From assembly GCA_964521255.1 (NCBI GenBank), contig CAZFRM010000002.1:248001-312000 (forward strand): 64,000 nt of DNA, read 5' to 3'. This document shows positions 33,266 through 42,774 of this stretch, piece after piece. The DNA is from ZC4RG29 sp964521255 (GTDB taxonomy: Bacteria > Bacteroidota > Bacteroidia > Cytophagales > Cyclobacteriaceae). Under the pieces are notes generated by a model. It saw only the letters and a list, made by a program, of their open reading frames with translations. It had not been told where the DNA came from and searched no databases. Position 1 is the stretch's first letter; every line of letters starts with the position of its first letter. The position numbers and the translations under genes are program-made.

Positions 33266-33620
33266 GCTTCGGGGTTTTATTTTAATCGATGGCTTTTATT
33301 ATTTATTACTATCTAACGTCAACGAATTAGTGAATATGGTAAAATTTGACAATGATTAACTGATTGCTTGACTTGTCATAAATCCCTTAATCCTTTAATC
33401 ATGGTTCAGACATGCATTTAAAATCCTATAATCCCTAAATCCTTTAATCAAGGTTAATGTATCAAATAAAATAATAATGAACAGTCTGTGTTCAAAATTG
33501 TACAATATGAGGTTAAGCAAGATCGTCATGCTTCAGAATCGCTAATTATTTATTCAGGCATTAAGGTTGAGGGATCACGATGACAAAATACTAAACACTT
33601 ACTTCCTTCGTTGTTGCTGC
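33266..33620. other. gene-free stretch with the TTTAATCC dispersed repeat
   Basis: No gene. At 33375-33455 two tandem copies of a TAATCCCTTAATCCTTTAATC-like unit followed by GGTTCAGACA occur, part of a repeat family seen also at about 15240, 29925 and 58175 and, inverted, at 32812 and 23850. Confidence 0.5.
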
Positions 33621-34673
33621 ATGGAAAAATTAAAGCAATTCTTCTGGTTGTGTTCCGGGGCACACAATGAGATGTTAAAAAAATGTCCTACCGAATCAAG
33701 CAAGTATGTGGGCATCGGGGCAACCATTTTCTTCACAGGGGTCTTCGCTGCTCTGGCTTGTGCGTATGCGCTTTTCACCGTCTTTGATAATGTATGGATC
33801 TCGCTCGCCCTCGGTATAGTTTGGGGATTGATGATTTTCAACCTTGACCGGTACATTGTTTCCAGTATGCGTAAGGAGGGAAATGTAAAAAAAGAATTGC
33901 TCACGGCATTGCCACGAATAGTTCTGGCTGTGATTATTTCTCTTGTCATTGCTAAGCCTCTTGAGATGAAAATCTTTGAAAAGGAAATTCAGGGCGAACT
34001 CACCATCATGGAACAACAAACGCGAACAGCACAGGAAAGTGAAATCAGACTAAGGTATCAGCAGGAACAACAACGATTGAATAGTGAGATCACTTCATTG
34101 AAACAAGAGATAACGGACAAAACAGTTAAACGTGATGAGCTCATGAAGCTTGCACAGGAAGAGGCAGATGGTACCGGGGGAACCAAGAAAAGGAATGCTG
34201 GTCCGATTTACAAAATTAAAAAAGCCGATGCTGATCGTGTAGACCAGGAACTGGCAGAACTTAGCCTGCGAAATGAGTCGTTGATTAAAGAGAAGCTTAA
34301 TACACTTGCTGCAAACGATTCTCTTGTTGCTGCCGAAATCAGTGCGCTCGTAAAACAAAAACTTGATGGCCCGGCCGCACGTATGGAAGCGCTTAGCAGA
34401 CTGACGGATAAAAGTAATGCCATCGCTTTGGCGAATTGGTTTATCATTTTATTATTCATTGCTGTTGAGACTGCGCCGGTGTTTGTAAAACTCATATCAC
34501 CGCAAGGACCGTATGATCATCTTCTCAAAATTGAAGAACATGGATTTGAAGGGCAACGCGTTGAAGAAATGGCGAAAACCAATGCGGCTATTAAAGAAAG
34601 AAATGAAAGTCTATCGCAGACGGAAAAAGAATATATTAAGGAGAAGCTTGATTTGAAATTGAATGGATCATAA
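33621..34673 (+). CDS. DUF4407 membrane protein
   Basis: Start placed at the ATG at 33621 (MEKLKQFFWLCSGA), the usual beginning of the family; the longer frame uses a TTG. Two membrane helices near residues 30-75 (GIGATIFFTGVFAALACAY, WISLALGIVWGLMIFNLDRY), a third near 95-110, a long central coiled coil (about residues 125-255, rich in E, Q, K) and a last helix (ALANWFIILLFIAVETAPVF). The NLDRYIVSSMRK segment is characteristic of DUF4407. The function is unknown; the shape suggests a membrane-tethered coiled-coil scaffold. Confidence 0.85.
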   Translation: MEKLKQFFWLCSGAHNEMLKKCPTESSKYVGIGATIFFTGVFAALACAYALFTVFDNVWISLALGIVWGLMIFNLDRYIVSSMRKEGNVKKELLTALPRIVLAVIISLVIAKPLEMKIFEKEIQGELTIMEQQTRTAQESEIRLRYQQEQQRLNSEITSLKQEITDKTVKRDELMKLAQEEADGTGGTKKRNAGPIYKIKKADADRVDQELAELSLRNESLIKEKLNTLAANDSLVAAEISALVKQKLDGPAARMEALSRLTDKSNAIALANWFIILLFIAVETAPVFVKLISPQGPYDHLLKIEEHGFEGQRVEEMAKTNAAIKERNESLSQTEKEYIKEKLDLKLNGS

Positions 34674-34821
34674 GGGTGGGTTATTCAGCGCCCTTGAGTA
34701 ATTGACCTTAACGTACGTGTAAAAGTCCTCTTCAAATTTTGTTTCATCAATGCCCAGCGACAGCCTTGCTGCCAATGCAGATAAGCTGAATGTTAAAATG
34801 GGAACTCAACGGTGAACTGTA

Positions 34822-35631
34822 CTACATCTTCCTAACCTTTCCACTTCCCGCTGAATTGCTATGTACTTTACCTGGATTTCCCCGATAACTAACATGACCG
34901 CTTCCTGCAATATCGGCATTGATTTCATCCGTCACACCAATTTCAATATCACCTGATCCTGCAATTTTTATATTACATACTTTTGTTTCGAAGTCAGCAC
35001 CAAGAATTTTTCCGGAGCCGCTGATGGAAACTTTCACGGTTTCAGAAGAACCTTTTGCTGCAATTTTTCCTGATCCTGAAATATTGAATGATGCATCATT
35101 GGTTACTGTGACTAACATAGTAAGTTTACCTGATCCACTCATATGGCTGTCAAAGCTTTTGCTTTTTCCCTTCACGTCAATATTACCTGATCCGGAAATA
35201 TCAGCATCCATTTCTCCGGAAGCATTGGCTTGTACAGTGAGATTTCCTGAACCACTCACTTTGAGGTTAAGGTTGCCAGATGAAAATATACCTTCGCCAA
35301 TAATATCACCGGAACCGCTAACGCCTATTCCTTCAATATTTTTCATGGTAACATAAGCTGTTATTCGCTTACCATTCCAGTTATGATTCTTTTCTTTGTG
35401 ACGAATGTGCAATTGATTCCCCTTCACTACAGTCTCAATTTTTGCGAGAAGGTCAGCATCTCCTTCCAATTCTACTTTTTCTGCGGTACCCTGTTTCAGA
35501 TAGAGTTTTCCGGGAACACCGAAGGAAAGTTCTGAAAAGGAGGCTACGTTACGTGTTTCTTTCTTTTGGCTTAGTGCATTTTCAGTCAGCAAAAGTGATG
35601 CTGCCAATGCCAGGATTATTATTTTTTGCAT
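34822..35631 (-). CDS. secreted DUF2807 (GIN-type) protein
   Basis: Start placed at MQKIIILALAA; two codons upstream is another ATG. Signal peptide to about residue 22, then a right-handed beta-helix-like array in which the phrase (V/I)SGSG recurs about ten times (for example GVSGSGDIIGEG, KVSGSGNLTVQ, DISGSGNIDVKG), which is the DUF2807/head-GIN domain signature. Such proteins sit in the outer membrane or periplasm of Bacteroidota. Function unknown. Confidence 0.88.
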   Translation of the reverse strand: MQKIIILALAASLLLTENALSQKKETRNVASFSELSFGVPGKLYLKQGTAEKVELEGDADLLAKIETVVKGNQLHIRHKEKNHNWNGKRITAYVTMKNIEGIGVSGSGDIIGEGIFSSGNLNLKVSGSGNLTVQANASGEMDADISGSGNIDVKGKSKSFDSHMSGSGKLTMLVTVTNDASFNISGSGKIAAKGSSETVKVSISGSGKILGADFETKVCNIKIAGSGDIEIGVTDEINADIAGSGHVSYRGNPGKVHSNSAGSGKVRKM

Positions 35632-35739
35632 ATACAAGTTGATTTACCGGGTAAAGACAAAGATTGAAATGAAAGGGTTGCACCAAGGTGTGTACAATTA
35701 CTTACTTTATGACGCAAATGTATTTTTAACGCTACAAGA

Positions 35740-36339
35740 ATGCCTGTTTATTCTTATTCAACCATTCAAAAAAACTCAGAAGGGAGCTATAAGGAGAAAG
35801 GAAGTAAATTTCTGGCATTTGCATTCCCCGTCACAAACGAGGAAGATGTAAAAATCAGAGTTGAAGAATTAAAGAAAAAATACTTCGACGCCCGTCACCA
35901 TTGTTTTGCATGGGTGCTGGGTGCAGATAAAAACAGGTTCAGGGCATTTGATGATGGCGAACCAAATCATTCGGCAGGTGATCCTATTCTTGGTCAGATC
36001 AGGTCAAAGGATTTAACCAACGTTCTCGTTGTTGTTGTTCGTTACTTTGGCGGGGTAAAACTAGGTGTCGGCGGACTGATCCAGGCCTATAGAACGGCCG
36101 CACGTGAGGCATTGCAAAAAGCTATTATAGTTCAGGAAGATGTTACGGAAAAATTTTATTTAAAATATTCATTCGATGCAACACCACAAGTGATGAAGCT
36201 TATAAAAGAATTTGATCTGCAAATTTTTCAGCAAAATTTCGATACTTGCGTAAACATGGAAGTAGAGGTAAAACTTAAAATGAAAAATGATTTTCTCGAC
36301 AAAGTAAAATTGCTAAAGAATCTACAGATTGATAACTAG
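35740..36339 (+). CDS. YigZ/IMPACT family protein
   Basis: 199 residues, typical length. Motifs: GSKFLAFAFPV near 25, ARHHCFAWVLG near 52, DDGEPNHSAGDPILGQI near 70-86 and VVVVRYFGGVKLGVGGLIQAY near 95-115, diagnostic for the UPF0029/IMPACT N-terminal domain; the C-terminal DUF1949-like domain follows. The family is linked to translation control and RNA binding in eukaryotes; the bacterial role is unclear. The gene stands alone. Confidence 0.92.
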   Translation: MPVYSYSTIQKNSEGSYKEKGSKFLAFAFPVTNEEDVKIRVEELKKKYFDARHHCFAWVLGADKNRFRAFDDGEPNHSAGDPILGQIRSKDLTNVLVVVVRYFGGVKLGVGGLIQAYRTAAREALQKAIIVQEDVTEKFYLKYSFDATPQVMKLIKEFDLQIFQQNFDTCVNMEVEVKLKMKNDFLDKVKLLKNLQIDN

Positions 36340-36447
36340 AGAATAATTCTTTGTGACCTCTGTGCAAATCTTTGTGAACCTTTGTGCAATAACATTGAAC
36401 TTAAACTTTTAAACAATCCTTAAACTCATCACTTTAATAAAAGTCTT

Positions 36448-37359
36448 ATGATTAAAATTTTGCTACCCCTGATCATGCTTTCATCCACCTTATACGCACA
36501 AACAGAAATGTTAAAAGTTTGGCCTGATAAAATACCCGGTGCGAAAGCAAATAAAGATTACAAAGAAATAACCCGAATGGACAATGGTAAGCCGCGCATT
36601 TCAAAGGTTACTGATCCGGAGTTGATGGTTTATTTGCCATCGAAAGAAAAAGCCAATGGTACCGCCGTTGTTATTTGCCCTGGCGGCGGATATGGCGTTC
36701 TCGCCATCGACCATGAAGGCTGGGATATTGCAAAATGGTTTAATGAAATGGGTATAGCAGGAATTGTTTTGAAGTATCGGCTGCCGTCGGATGAGATTAT
36801 GGAGGATAAATCCGTTGGTCCGTTGCAGGATGTACAGGAAGCAATTCGACTCGTTAGAAGAAAAGCCACAGCATGGAATATTGATCCGAACAAAATTGGT
36901 GTGATGGGCTTTTCAGCCGGAGGGCATCTTGCCGGAACAGCCTCAACGATGTATAGCAAAAAAGTATATGAGCCTTCCGATGCAATTTCAGCGCGACCTG
37001 ATTTTTCAATTTTAATTTATGGCGTGTTATCAATGCAAAATGATATAACTCACAAAGGTTCGCAGAAAAATTTGTTGGGAGAGAATGTTGCAAAGAATAC
37101 ATTGGATGCATTCTCAAATGAATTGAATATTAATAAGGAAACTCCGCCTGCATTCCTTGTTCACTCGGGAGATGACGGTGCCGTTCCGGTTGAAAACAGC
37201 ATACGGTATTACCAGGCGCTCCAAAAAAATTCCATTTCAACGGAGATGCATGTTTACGAAAAAGGAGGTCATGGTTATGGTTTAGCTATCGGAAAAGGAA
37301 CTGAATCAGAATGGCCAAAAGCATGTGAGGCTTGGTTAAAAGCTCATGGGTGGAGATAG
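36448..37359 (+). CDS. secreted alpha/beta hydrolase, acetyl xylan esterase-like
   Basis: 303 residues with a signal peptide (IKILLPLIMLSSTLYAQ). The fold shows an oxyanion-region motif VVICPGGGYGVLAIDHEG, nucleophile elbow GFSAGGHLAG (serine near 155), acid in HSGDDGAVPV and histidine in KGGHGYGL. This is the BD-FAE/Axe2-like esterase group that removes acetyl or feruloyl groups from plant polysaccharides; that role is known from the family and the substrate here is not shown. The nearest glycan gene is the GH5-like enzyme 31 kb away. Confidence 0.88.
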   Translation: MIKILLPLIMLSSTLYAQTEMLKVWPDKIPGAKANKDYKEITRMDNGKPRISKVTDPELMVYLPSKEKANGTAVVICPGGGYGVLAIDHEGWDIAKWFNEMGIAGIVLKYRLPSDEIMEDKSVGPLQDVQEAIRLVRRKATAWNIDPNKIGVMGFSAGGHLAGTASTMYSKKVYEPSDAISARPDFSILIYGVLSMQNDITHKGSQKNLLGENVAKNTLDAFSNELNINKETPPAFLVHSGDDGAVPVENSIRYYQALQKNSISTEMHVYEKGGHGYGLAIGKGTESEWPKACEAWLKAHGWR

Positions 37360-38095
37360 GTGGAAAATAATGGGTTTGCCACAGCAATGTTGAATGAATA
37401 AATTAACTCACATGCATGCGTGTTTACCTGCCATAAGCAGAGTGTTGGTGAGAAAACAATAAGCCAACAAATGATTTAATATTTACTAACAACAACGGAT
37501 AAATAATGGCTGCGGGGACAACTAAAACTTTTGACCAATAATGGTGGACAATTGGCTAGGATAAACAGCCGACCATTCACATTCTTAAAAAAGATTTCCC
37601 CTCCGAATTGCCTCGCGCATTTGGGCACATGTCATAGCCACACAAGTCCACCCATAAACCAAAACTATGGCAAGAGCCAAGCCCAACCACACACCGATTG
37701 GCTAAGGGCAAAATCAAAAATGTATTTAAAACAATACAAAATGATCTCAAAATGTATTTAAAACAATGCAAAATGTATATAAAACAATACAATTTGGGTA
37801 GTTAAGAGTTTTTTTTTATAGGTGCAGCAGACCCAGAGATTACAAATTGGGCTATCGTAATTATACAGGTAATAACATTTAAAAAATTTGCGAGGTCCTG
37901 CATGTCTGTAAAAATACAAAGCATTCAGTGGAAAAGAAAAGCAAATTTGTAACTTTCCAATAGCAGGCTCAACTCCAAAGACCAACAAAAGAAAGGAGAA
38001 CTAATACGATGGGAAATATCAAATTGAAAATCCTCTGGAGGCTTCGATGATATTGGGTTCGGCAATTTTCAGAACGACATATAAAAGGTACTCTA
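37360..38095. other. gene-free stretch with short tandem repeat
   Basis: 736 bp without a supported gene. The notable structure is the AT-rich tandem repeat at 37713-37794. Around 37640-37720 GCCAAGCCCAACC and GATTGGCTAAGGGC form a loose palindrome of the type found beside mobile small genes. It precedes the DUF2971 gene. Confidence 0.5.
37713..37794. repeat. three copies of an AATGTATTTAAAACAATAC unit
   Basis: Copies AAATGTATTTAAAACAATAC, AAATGTATTTAAAACAATGC and AAATGTATATAAAACAATAC occur at unequal spacing (about 35 and 28 bp). They are AT-rich and not identical; spacing and lack of distinct spacers argue against CRISPR. They may be a protein-binding array or slippage product. Confidence 0.6.
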
Positions 38096-38893
38096 TTGCT
38101 ATACAAATACAGAAATTGGTCAGAGGGTTGTGAAACACATAAAAATGTTCTTTTGAAGAATCAATTATATTTTTCCTCACCAAAGGACTTCAACGACCCG
38201 TTTGACTGTAGAATATCAAAAAATTATTTATTATTAAATACAGCAGAAAAAGTAAATAAATTTGTAACCGAAGCGGTTATTAGACAATATAATAAACTAG
38301 TAAAAGGGGGCTATAATATTGAGGATATAAGAAAGAGTATGATTAACAGATTCACAAATAACAGAGAGGAAGAACAAAAGGATTTTGAAAAAAGGCATTT
38401 TGAAAATCAAGATAAGTATTATGGTGTTCTTTCATTGAGTGAATCATGGGATAATATTTTAATGTGGACTCACTATTCAAATAATCACAAGGGTTTCTGT
38501 GCTGGTTTTTATAAAAAGAAATTGACTGACTTGGCTGAAATAGAAAATTTCAAAGCTGGACCAGTTAGGTATAAAAAGACATTTCCAAAGATTGACCCAT
38601 TAGACAACGATAGGATAAAAAATGGCTTTTTGGAAACACACATTAAAGCAGTTGATTGGAGGTATGAAAAAGAATATAGATTATTTAAACTTTTCTATCC
38701 GAACGAACCAACAAAAGATGACAGAATTTTTACTGTCGATAATAGTATTTTTGCAGAAGTAACCTTAGGAAAATTTTTTCCTGAAAATCAAATAGGGACG
38801 ATGATCAAAATCGCGGATGAAAAGAAAATACCATTATTCAGGATTGAGAAAGTTCCCTACAAATTCAAATTTGTAAGAACAAAATTGAATTAA
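38096..38893 (+). CDS. DUF2971 protein
   Basis: 265 residues starting at TTG with LYKYRNW, which is how the family begins. Features: LYFSSPKDFNDPFDC, then GVLSLSESWDNILMWTHYSN (the core motif, with SxxxxNxxMWxHY) and VDWRYEKEYRLFKL with conserved WxYEKEYR. DUF2971 is frequent in defence islands and accessory regions; its biochemical role is unknown. It ends 13 bp before the secreted caspase gene on the same strand. Confidence 0.8.
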   Translation: MLYKYRNWSEGCETHKNVLLKNQLYFSSPKDFNDPFDCRISKNYLLLNTAEKVNKFVTEAVIRQYNKLVKGGYNIEDIRKSMINRFTNNREEEQKDFEKRHFENQDKYYGVLSLSESWDNILMWTHYSNNHKGFCAGFYKKKLTDLAEIENFKAGPVRYKKTFPKIDPLDNDRIKNGFLETHIKAVDWRYEKEYRLFKLFYPNEPTKDDRIFTVDNSIFAEVTLGKFFPENQIGTMIKIADEKKIPLFRIEKVPYKFKFVRTKLN

Positions 38894-38906
38894 TGAATCC
38901 CCAGTC

Positions 38907-41792
38907 ATGAAAAAGCGCTTCTGCCTGATAGCTTGCTGTTTTATTATTGCCACAAGTAGTTTTGCTCAAAAAGTCAGACTATTATTCAGGGATACCAACA
39001 CTGAAGTATCAAACTCACGTTTTAGTCCCGATGAAAAATATATTTTTATCAGCCCATATGATGGTCCTTCCAAATTATATGAAACAGCAACTGGAAAATT
39101 CATAGGACATTTTAAAAACGGAGCAACGGACTTCAGTCGTGACGGGAAATACGTTGTTGTTTCGAGGAGTAATGAGCCTCCGAAAATCTTCGAACTACTC
39201 ACAGCTAAATTAGTACTGGAGATTAATGATCATCCCAATGAATATTTTAAAGGGGACTTTAGCCCAGATGGTAGATATGTCATTACTGCTTCATTGGATA
39301 AAACGGTAGCAATGACGGAAACTGCTACAGGTAAATTAATACGGTCATTTGTCGGACATACTGATATTGTAAGTTCAGTAGAATTTAGTCCTGATGGGAA
39401 ATATGTTGTAACTACCTCAGATGATGCGACAGCAAAAATTTGGGAGACCTCTACCGGTAAATTGATACAAACTTTAACAGGGCATAGCCCTAATGTACAT
39501 GCTTCATTCAGTCCGAACGGAACGTATATTGTCACAGCATCATACGCGCCATATCGCTATATCGTTAATGGTAAAGATGTAACAGATAGAAGTGATAAAA
39601 CTGCAAGAATTTGGGAAACAGCCACTGGTAAATTAATACAAACAATAACAAATATTGATGGGCCTCCCATATTCAGTCCAGACGGAACGTTCATTCTTAT
39701 TGAATCACTCGAACAAACAACAAAAATATGGGAAACAGCCACCGGTAAATTAGTACATAACCTAAAGGGATATATTGACGATCCTTCTGCTAAGTTTTAT
39801 GAAAAATTCAGCCCTGATGGAAAATACATTGTTACAGGTCCCAATCAGACAACAAAAATATGGGAAACAGCAACGGGTAAATTAATACGTGCATTAACAG
39901 CGAATTCAGAAATAACATTTAGCCTAGATGGAAATATTTATTCTGATGGAGATAGGGTTTGGGAAATGGCAACAGGAAAATTGATTGCAGAACATAAAGA
40001 AACTTATAACGATTTAAGTCCTGATCTAAAATATATGGTCACTAGATCAGATAATGACCATGTAGTTAAAATCCGGGAAACAATAACAAATAAATTGATT
40101 AAGGATTTCACTAATGCGTTTGCAGCAAATTTCAGCCCCAGTGGAAAATATATAACAATTTTATTGAAGGATAAAGCGGTAGAAGTTTGGGAAATATCAT
40201 CTGTACCTAAACCAACCGCTCCGGCCAATTTAGAAGTCAAATCCATTTTATTCTCTGACCAAAATGGTAATCGAAACAATATTCTTGATGCCAATGAAAA
40301 AGCAAACATCGGTTTTGTAGTAACCAATTCAGGAAAAGGCAACGCTTATAATCTTATTGCAGAAATTAAAACACTCAATACAATTAATGGTGTTGAGTAT
40401 TCAAATCAAAATCCGATTGGTAACCTGGCATCGGGAGAAAGCGCTGTTGTAAATATCCCTACATCAGGCACCCTGAACGTTGAATCAGGCACAGTTGATT
40501 TTGAAATACAAATCAAAGAAGCCAACGGTTTTGATGCAGACCCTATACGAATTTCATTCAACACTCAAAAATTTAAGGAGCCCCTTGTAACCATTGCCGA
40601 TTATAAGTTTTCAACAGATGGAGGTAAAATAAAATTGGGTCAACTCATCACACTTGAAATTGTTCTGCAAAACAAAGGACAAGGCGATGCTTCAAATATT
40701 AAAGTTTCTTTTAATAATCCGGTAAATGTATTTCCAGGCAGTGAAACCAATTTTGCTATTGACAAACTAAAACCCAACGAGAGCCAAAAATTTGGCTACG
40801 AGTTCTTTGCCAATAAAATGTATACAGCCAAAGAAATTTCCATTGAGGTAAGTGTTACCGAAAGCTACAATCAGTATGGGGATAAACGCACACTCAATGT
40901 TTCGCTGGAACAAACACTGAGCCAGACACAGACTGTAACCATTGCAGGTCAAATCGAAAAGCCTGTTCAAATAGAGAGTGTTTCGTTGAGGTCGGAGGTT
41001 GACACTAACATTCCTATAACAGAAAAAAAATACAACAACCGTTATGCATTGGTTATCGGAAATGAAGATTATAAAAAATATCAAACTGGTTTAAAGTCCG
41101 ACCAAAATGTTTTGTTTGCGCGTAACGATGCTGCAGTATTTAAAGAATACCTAGTCAAAACAATGGGTGTGCCCGAAAAGCAAACCTTTATATTGACCGA
41201 TGCTACGCGTGCGCAAATGAACCGGGAACTGGAGCGAGTTATTGAATTAGCAAAACTCACCCCAAATGCCGAATTGATTTTCTATTACGCTGGTCATGGA
41301 CTTCCCGATATTGAAACCCAGAAAGGTTACCTTATTCCAGTCGATGTTACAGTATCAAATTTGAAAGATGCTATCAGTTTAAAAGATTTGTATTCAAAAT
41401 TAGCATCTTCGAAAGCCACCAAAGTTTTGGTTTTTCTGGATGCGTGTTTTAGTGGTGGAGGTCGTGGTGAAAATGGTCTACTGGCTGCACGTTCTGTAAA
41501 AATAAAACCCAAGGGAGATATTGTTGAGGGAAATATAGTTGCCTTTACAGCCGCCAGTGGCGAAGAAGTGTCGTTGCCTTTAAATAAAGAATATCACGGA
41601 CTGTTTACCTATCACGTACTAAGAAAATTGAAAGATACACAAGGGGAACTCACACTTGAACAATTGAAAAGCTATTTGGAAAGTGAAATTCCAAAAGCTT
41701 CCTTAATTGAAAACGGAATAAAACAAACACCACAAGTTTTAGCTTCACCTGACTTGAATGATAAATGGTTATCATGGAAAATTCAAAACTAA
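38907..41792 (+). CDS. secreted WD40-repeat caspase-family protease
   Basis: 961 residues with a signal peptide (KRFCLIACCFIIATSSFAQ). Residues 25-440 are a WD40 propeller of about eight blades, each with FSPDGKYI and WETATGKLI-type strands. Residues 445-690 are two beta-sandwich domains (starting ANLEVKSILFSDQNG and VTIADYKFSTDGGKIKLGQ). Residues 705-961 are a C14 caspase domain: YYAGHG supplies the histidine (797) and FLDACFSGGG the cysteine (847). Such enzymes cleave after basic or acidic residues; substrate and trigger are unknown. It is co-oriented with the gene at 41794 (one base between the stop and its ATG), likely one operon. Confidence 0.92.
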   Translation: MKKRFCLIACCFIIATSSFAQKVRLLFRDTNTEVSNSRFSPDEKYIFISPYDGPSKLYETATGKFIGHFKNGATDFSRDGKYVVVSRSNEPPKIFELLTAKLVLEINDHPNEYFKGDFSPDGRYVITASLDKTVAMTETATGKLIRSFVGHTDIVSSVEFSPDGKYVVTTSDDATAKIWETSTGKLIQTLTGHSPNVHASFSPNGTYIVTASYAPYRYIVNGKDVTDRSDKTARIWETATGKLIQTITNIDGPPIFSPDGTFILIESLEQTTKIWETATGKLVHNLKGYIDDPSAKFYEKFSPDGKYIVTGPNQTTKIWETATGKLIRALTANSEITFSLDGNIYSDGDRVWEMATGKLIAEHKETYNDLSPDLKYMVTRSDNDHVVKIRETITNKLIKDFTNAFAANFSPSGKYITILLKDKAVEVWEISSVPKPTAPANLEVKSILFSDQNGNRNNILDANEKANIGFVVTNSGKGNAYNLIAEIKTLNTINGVEYSNQNPIGNLASGESAVVNIPTSGTLNVESGTVDFEIQIKEANGFDADPIRISFNTQKFKEPLVTIADYKFSTDGGKIKLGQLITLEIVLQNKGQGDASNIKVSFNNPVNVFPGSETNFAIDKLKPNESQKFGYEFFANKMYTAKEISIEVSVTESYNQYGDKRTLNVSLEQTLSQTQTVTIAGQIEKPVQIESVSLRSEVDTNIPITEKKYNNRYALVIGNEDYKKYQTGLKSDQNVLFARNDAAVFKEYLVKTMGVPEKQTFILTDATRAQMNRELERVIELAKLTPNAELIFYYAGHGLPDIETQKGYLIPVDVTVSNLKDAISLKDLYSKLASSKATKVLVFLDACFSGGGRGENGLLAARSVKIKPKGDIVEGNIVAFTAASGEEVSLPLNKEYHGLFTYHVLRKLKDTQGELTLEQLKSYLESEIPKASLIENGIKQTPQVLASPDLNDKWLSWKIQN

Positions 41793-41793
41793 G

Positions 41794-42576
41794 ATGAAAG
41801 CGGTCTATACTTTTCTTGTTTTATTATCGGCTTCATTGATTGCCAACGGGCAAAAAGTAGAGAAACTTGAAAATGTTAAAGGAGAATGGGTTATTTCAAA
41901 TGACATCACTCCTGTACAAGCCCGCGAAAATGCAATCAATCAGGCAAAGGTTGAAGCTCTAAGAAAAGCGGGAGTACCTGAACATATTGCGTCATCCGAT
42001 ATTTTTTACCAGGCAGAAAATAAAATGCAGTTGAAAGAAATTTTTGAATCGTTAACAACGGTTGATGTTTCTGGTGAAATAGCTGAATTTTCAATTGTCA
42101 AAGAAGAAAAGAAAATAAATGAAGTAGGCAGTTGGATTTACGAAGTGTGGATTAACGCCACGGTATCAATTCACAAAAACGATAAAGACCCTGGGTTTAA
42201 TATTGACATTACAGGTGTACGAGAAAGCTACCTATCCCCCGACAAACTGACTTTTGAAATCAAACCCTGGAAAGACGGTTTTCTCACCATTTTTATTTTG
42301 AGTGAAAAAGAAAGCGGATTGCTTTTTCCGAATAGTCTTGAAAGACAAGAAAAGCTTGAAGGAGGAAAGACTTATAAATTCCCAAAATCCAAGGCATTAG
42401 ACTATGAAGTAACTTCAGAGAATTCTGTAGAAGTAAACCATCTTCTTCTGTTATATACAAAGCAAGAGATTTCTTTTGTTGCCGAGCAAACACAAGAAAA
42501 TATATTGTGGTTTATCGCAAAGATTTCTCCATCGGAGAAGTGTTTAAAATCTTATTCCTTTTTGATAAGGAAATGA
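41794..42576 (+). CDS. secreted caspase-associated protein with LPP20-like and DUF4384-like domains
   Basis: Start placed at MKAVYTFLVLL, right after the caspase stop, because it begins with the signal peptide; the longer frame overlaps the caspase gene. The N-terminal 100 residues contain ARENAINQAKVEALRKAG, a pattern of LPP20/FlgT-like beta-alpha domains that modulate sugar- or lipid-bound envelopes. The C-terminal part (LTFEIKPWKDGFLTIFILSE, then GLLFPN) resembles DUF4384, which is often fused to or encoded with bacterial caspases. It may be the binding or regulatory partner of the WD40-caspase. That function is inferred. Confidence 0.75.
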   Translation: MKAVYTFLVLLSASLIANGQKVEKLENVKGEWVISNDITPVQARENAINQAKVEALRKAGVPEHIASSDIFYQAENKMQLKEIFESLTTVDVSGEIAEFSIVKEEKKINEVGSWIYEVWINATVSIHKNDKDPGFNIDITGVRESYLSPDKLTFEIKPWKDGFLTIFILSEKESGLLFPNSLERQEKLEGGKTYKFPKSKALDYEVTSENSVEVNHLLLLYTKQEISFVAEQTQENILWFIAKISPSEKCLKSYSFLIRK

Positions 42577-42765
42577 ACTTAGCTTTTTGTCCAAATTTTT
42601 TCTTAGCCATTTATCGTGATACCCTTTAACTTCCTCATGGCTAATTAAATTCTTACGATTAAAACTTTCTTCATATGAAAGCAAAAGTTCATCCTTTTCC
42701 TCAGAACTTAAGGAATCCCAAAGTCTCCCCGTCTGGTTACTATTAAGCCTCTGAAAATCCACCAT
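42544..42765 (-). CDS. small addiction-module-like hypothetical protein
   Basis: 73 residues, its end overlapping the end of the preceding gene by 33 bp. The pattern LWDSLSSEEKDELLLSYEES...NLISHEEVKGYHDKWL is similar in layout to the antitoxin at 55511 (LTDEQKKEVLQAYEES...NLIDDKDVWKDL) and to putative addiction module proteins. No toxin lies next to it, so it is either an orphan antitoxin or unrelated. Confidence 0.5.
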   Translation of the reverse strand: MVDFQRLNSNQTGRLWDSLSSEEKDELLLSYEESFNRKNLISHEEVKGYHDKWLRKNLDKKLSSFPYQKGIRF

Positions 42766-42774
42766 AACAAAAGA

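Noticed and set aside
34674..34821. Minus-strand 45-codon frame reading PILTFSLSALAARLSLGIDE
   Set aside because: Flanked by stops and without a family match; too little to call a gene or remnant.
37713..37794. CRISPR array
   Set aside because: Repeats are not identical, spacing is uneven (about 28 and 35 bp), spacers are short and AT-rich, and there are no cas genes.
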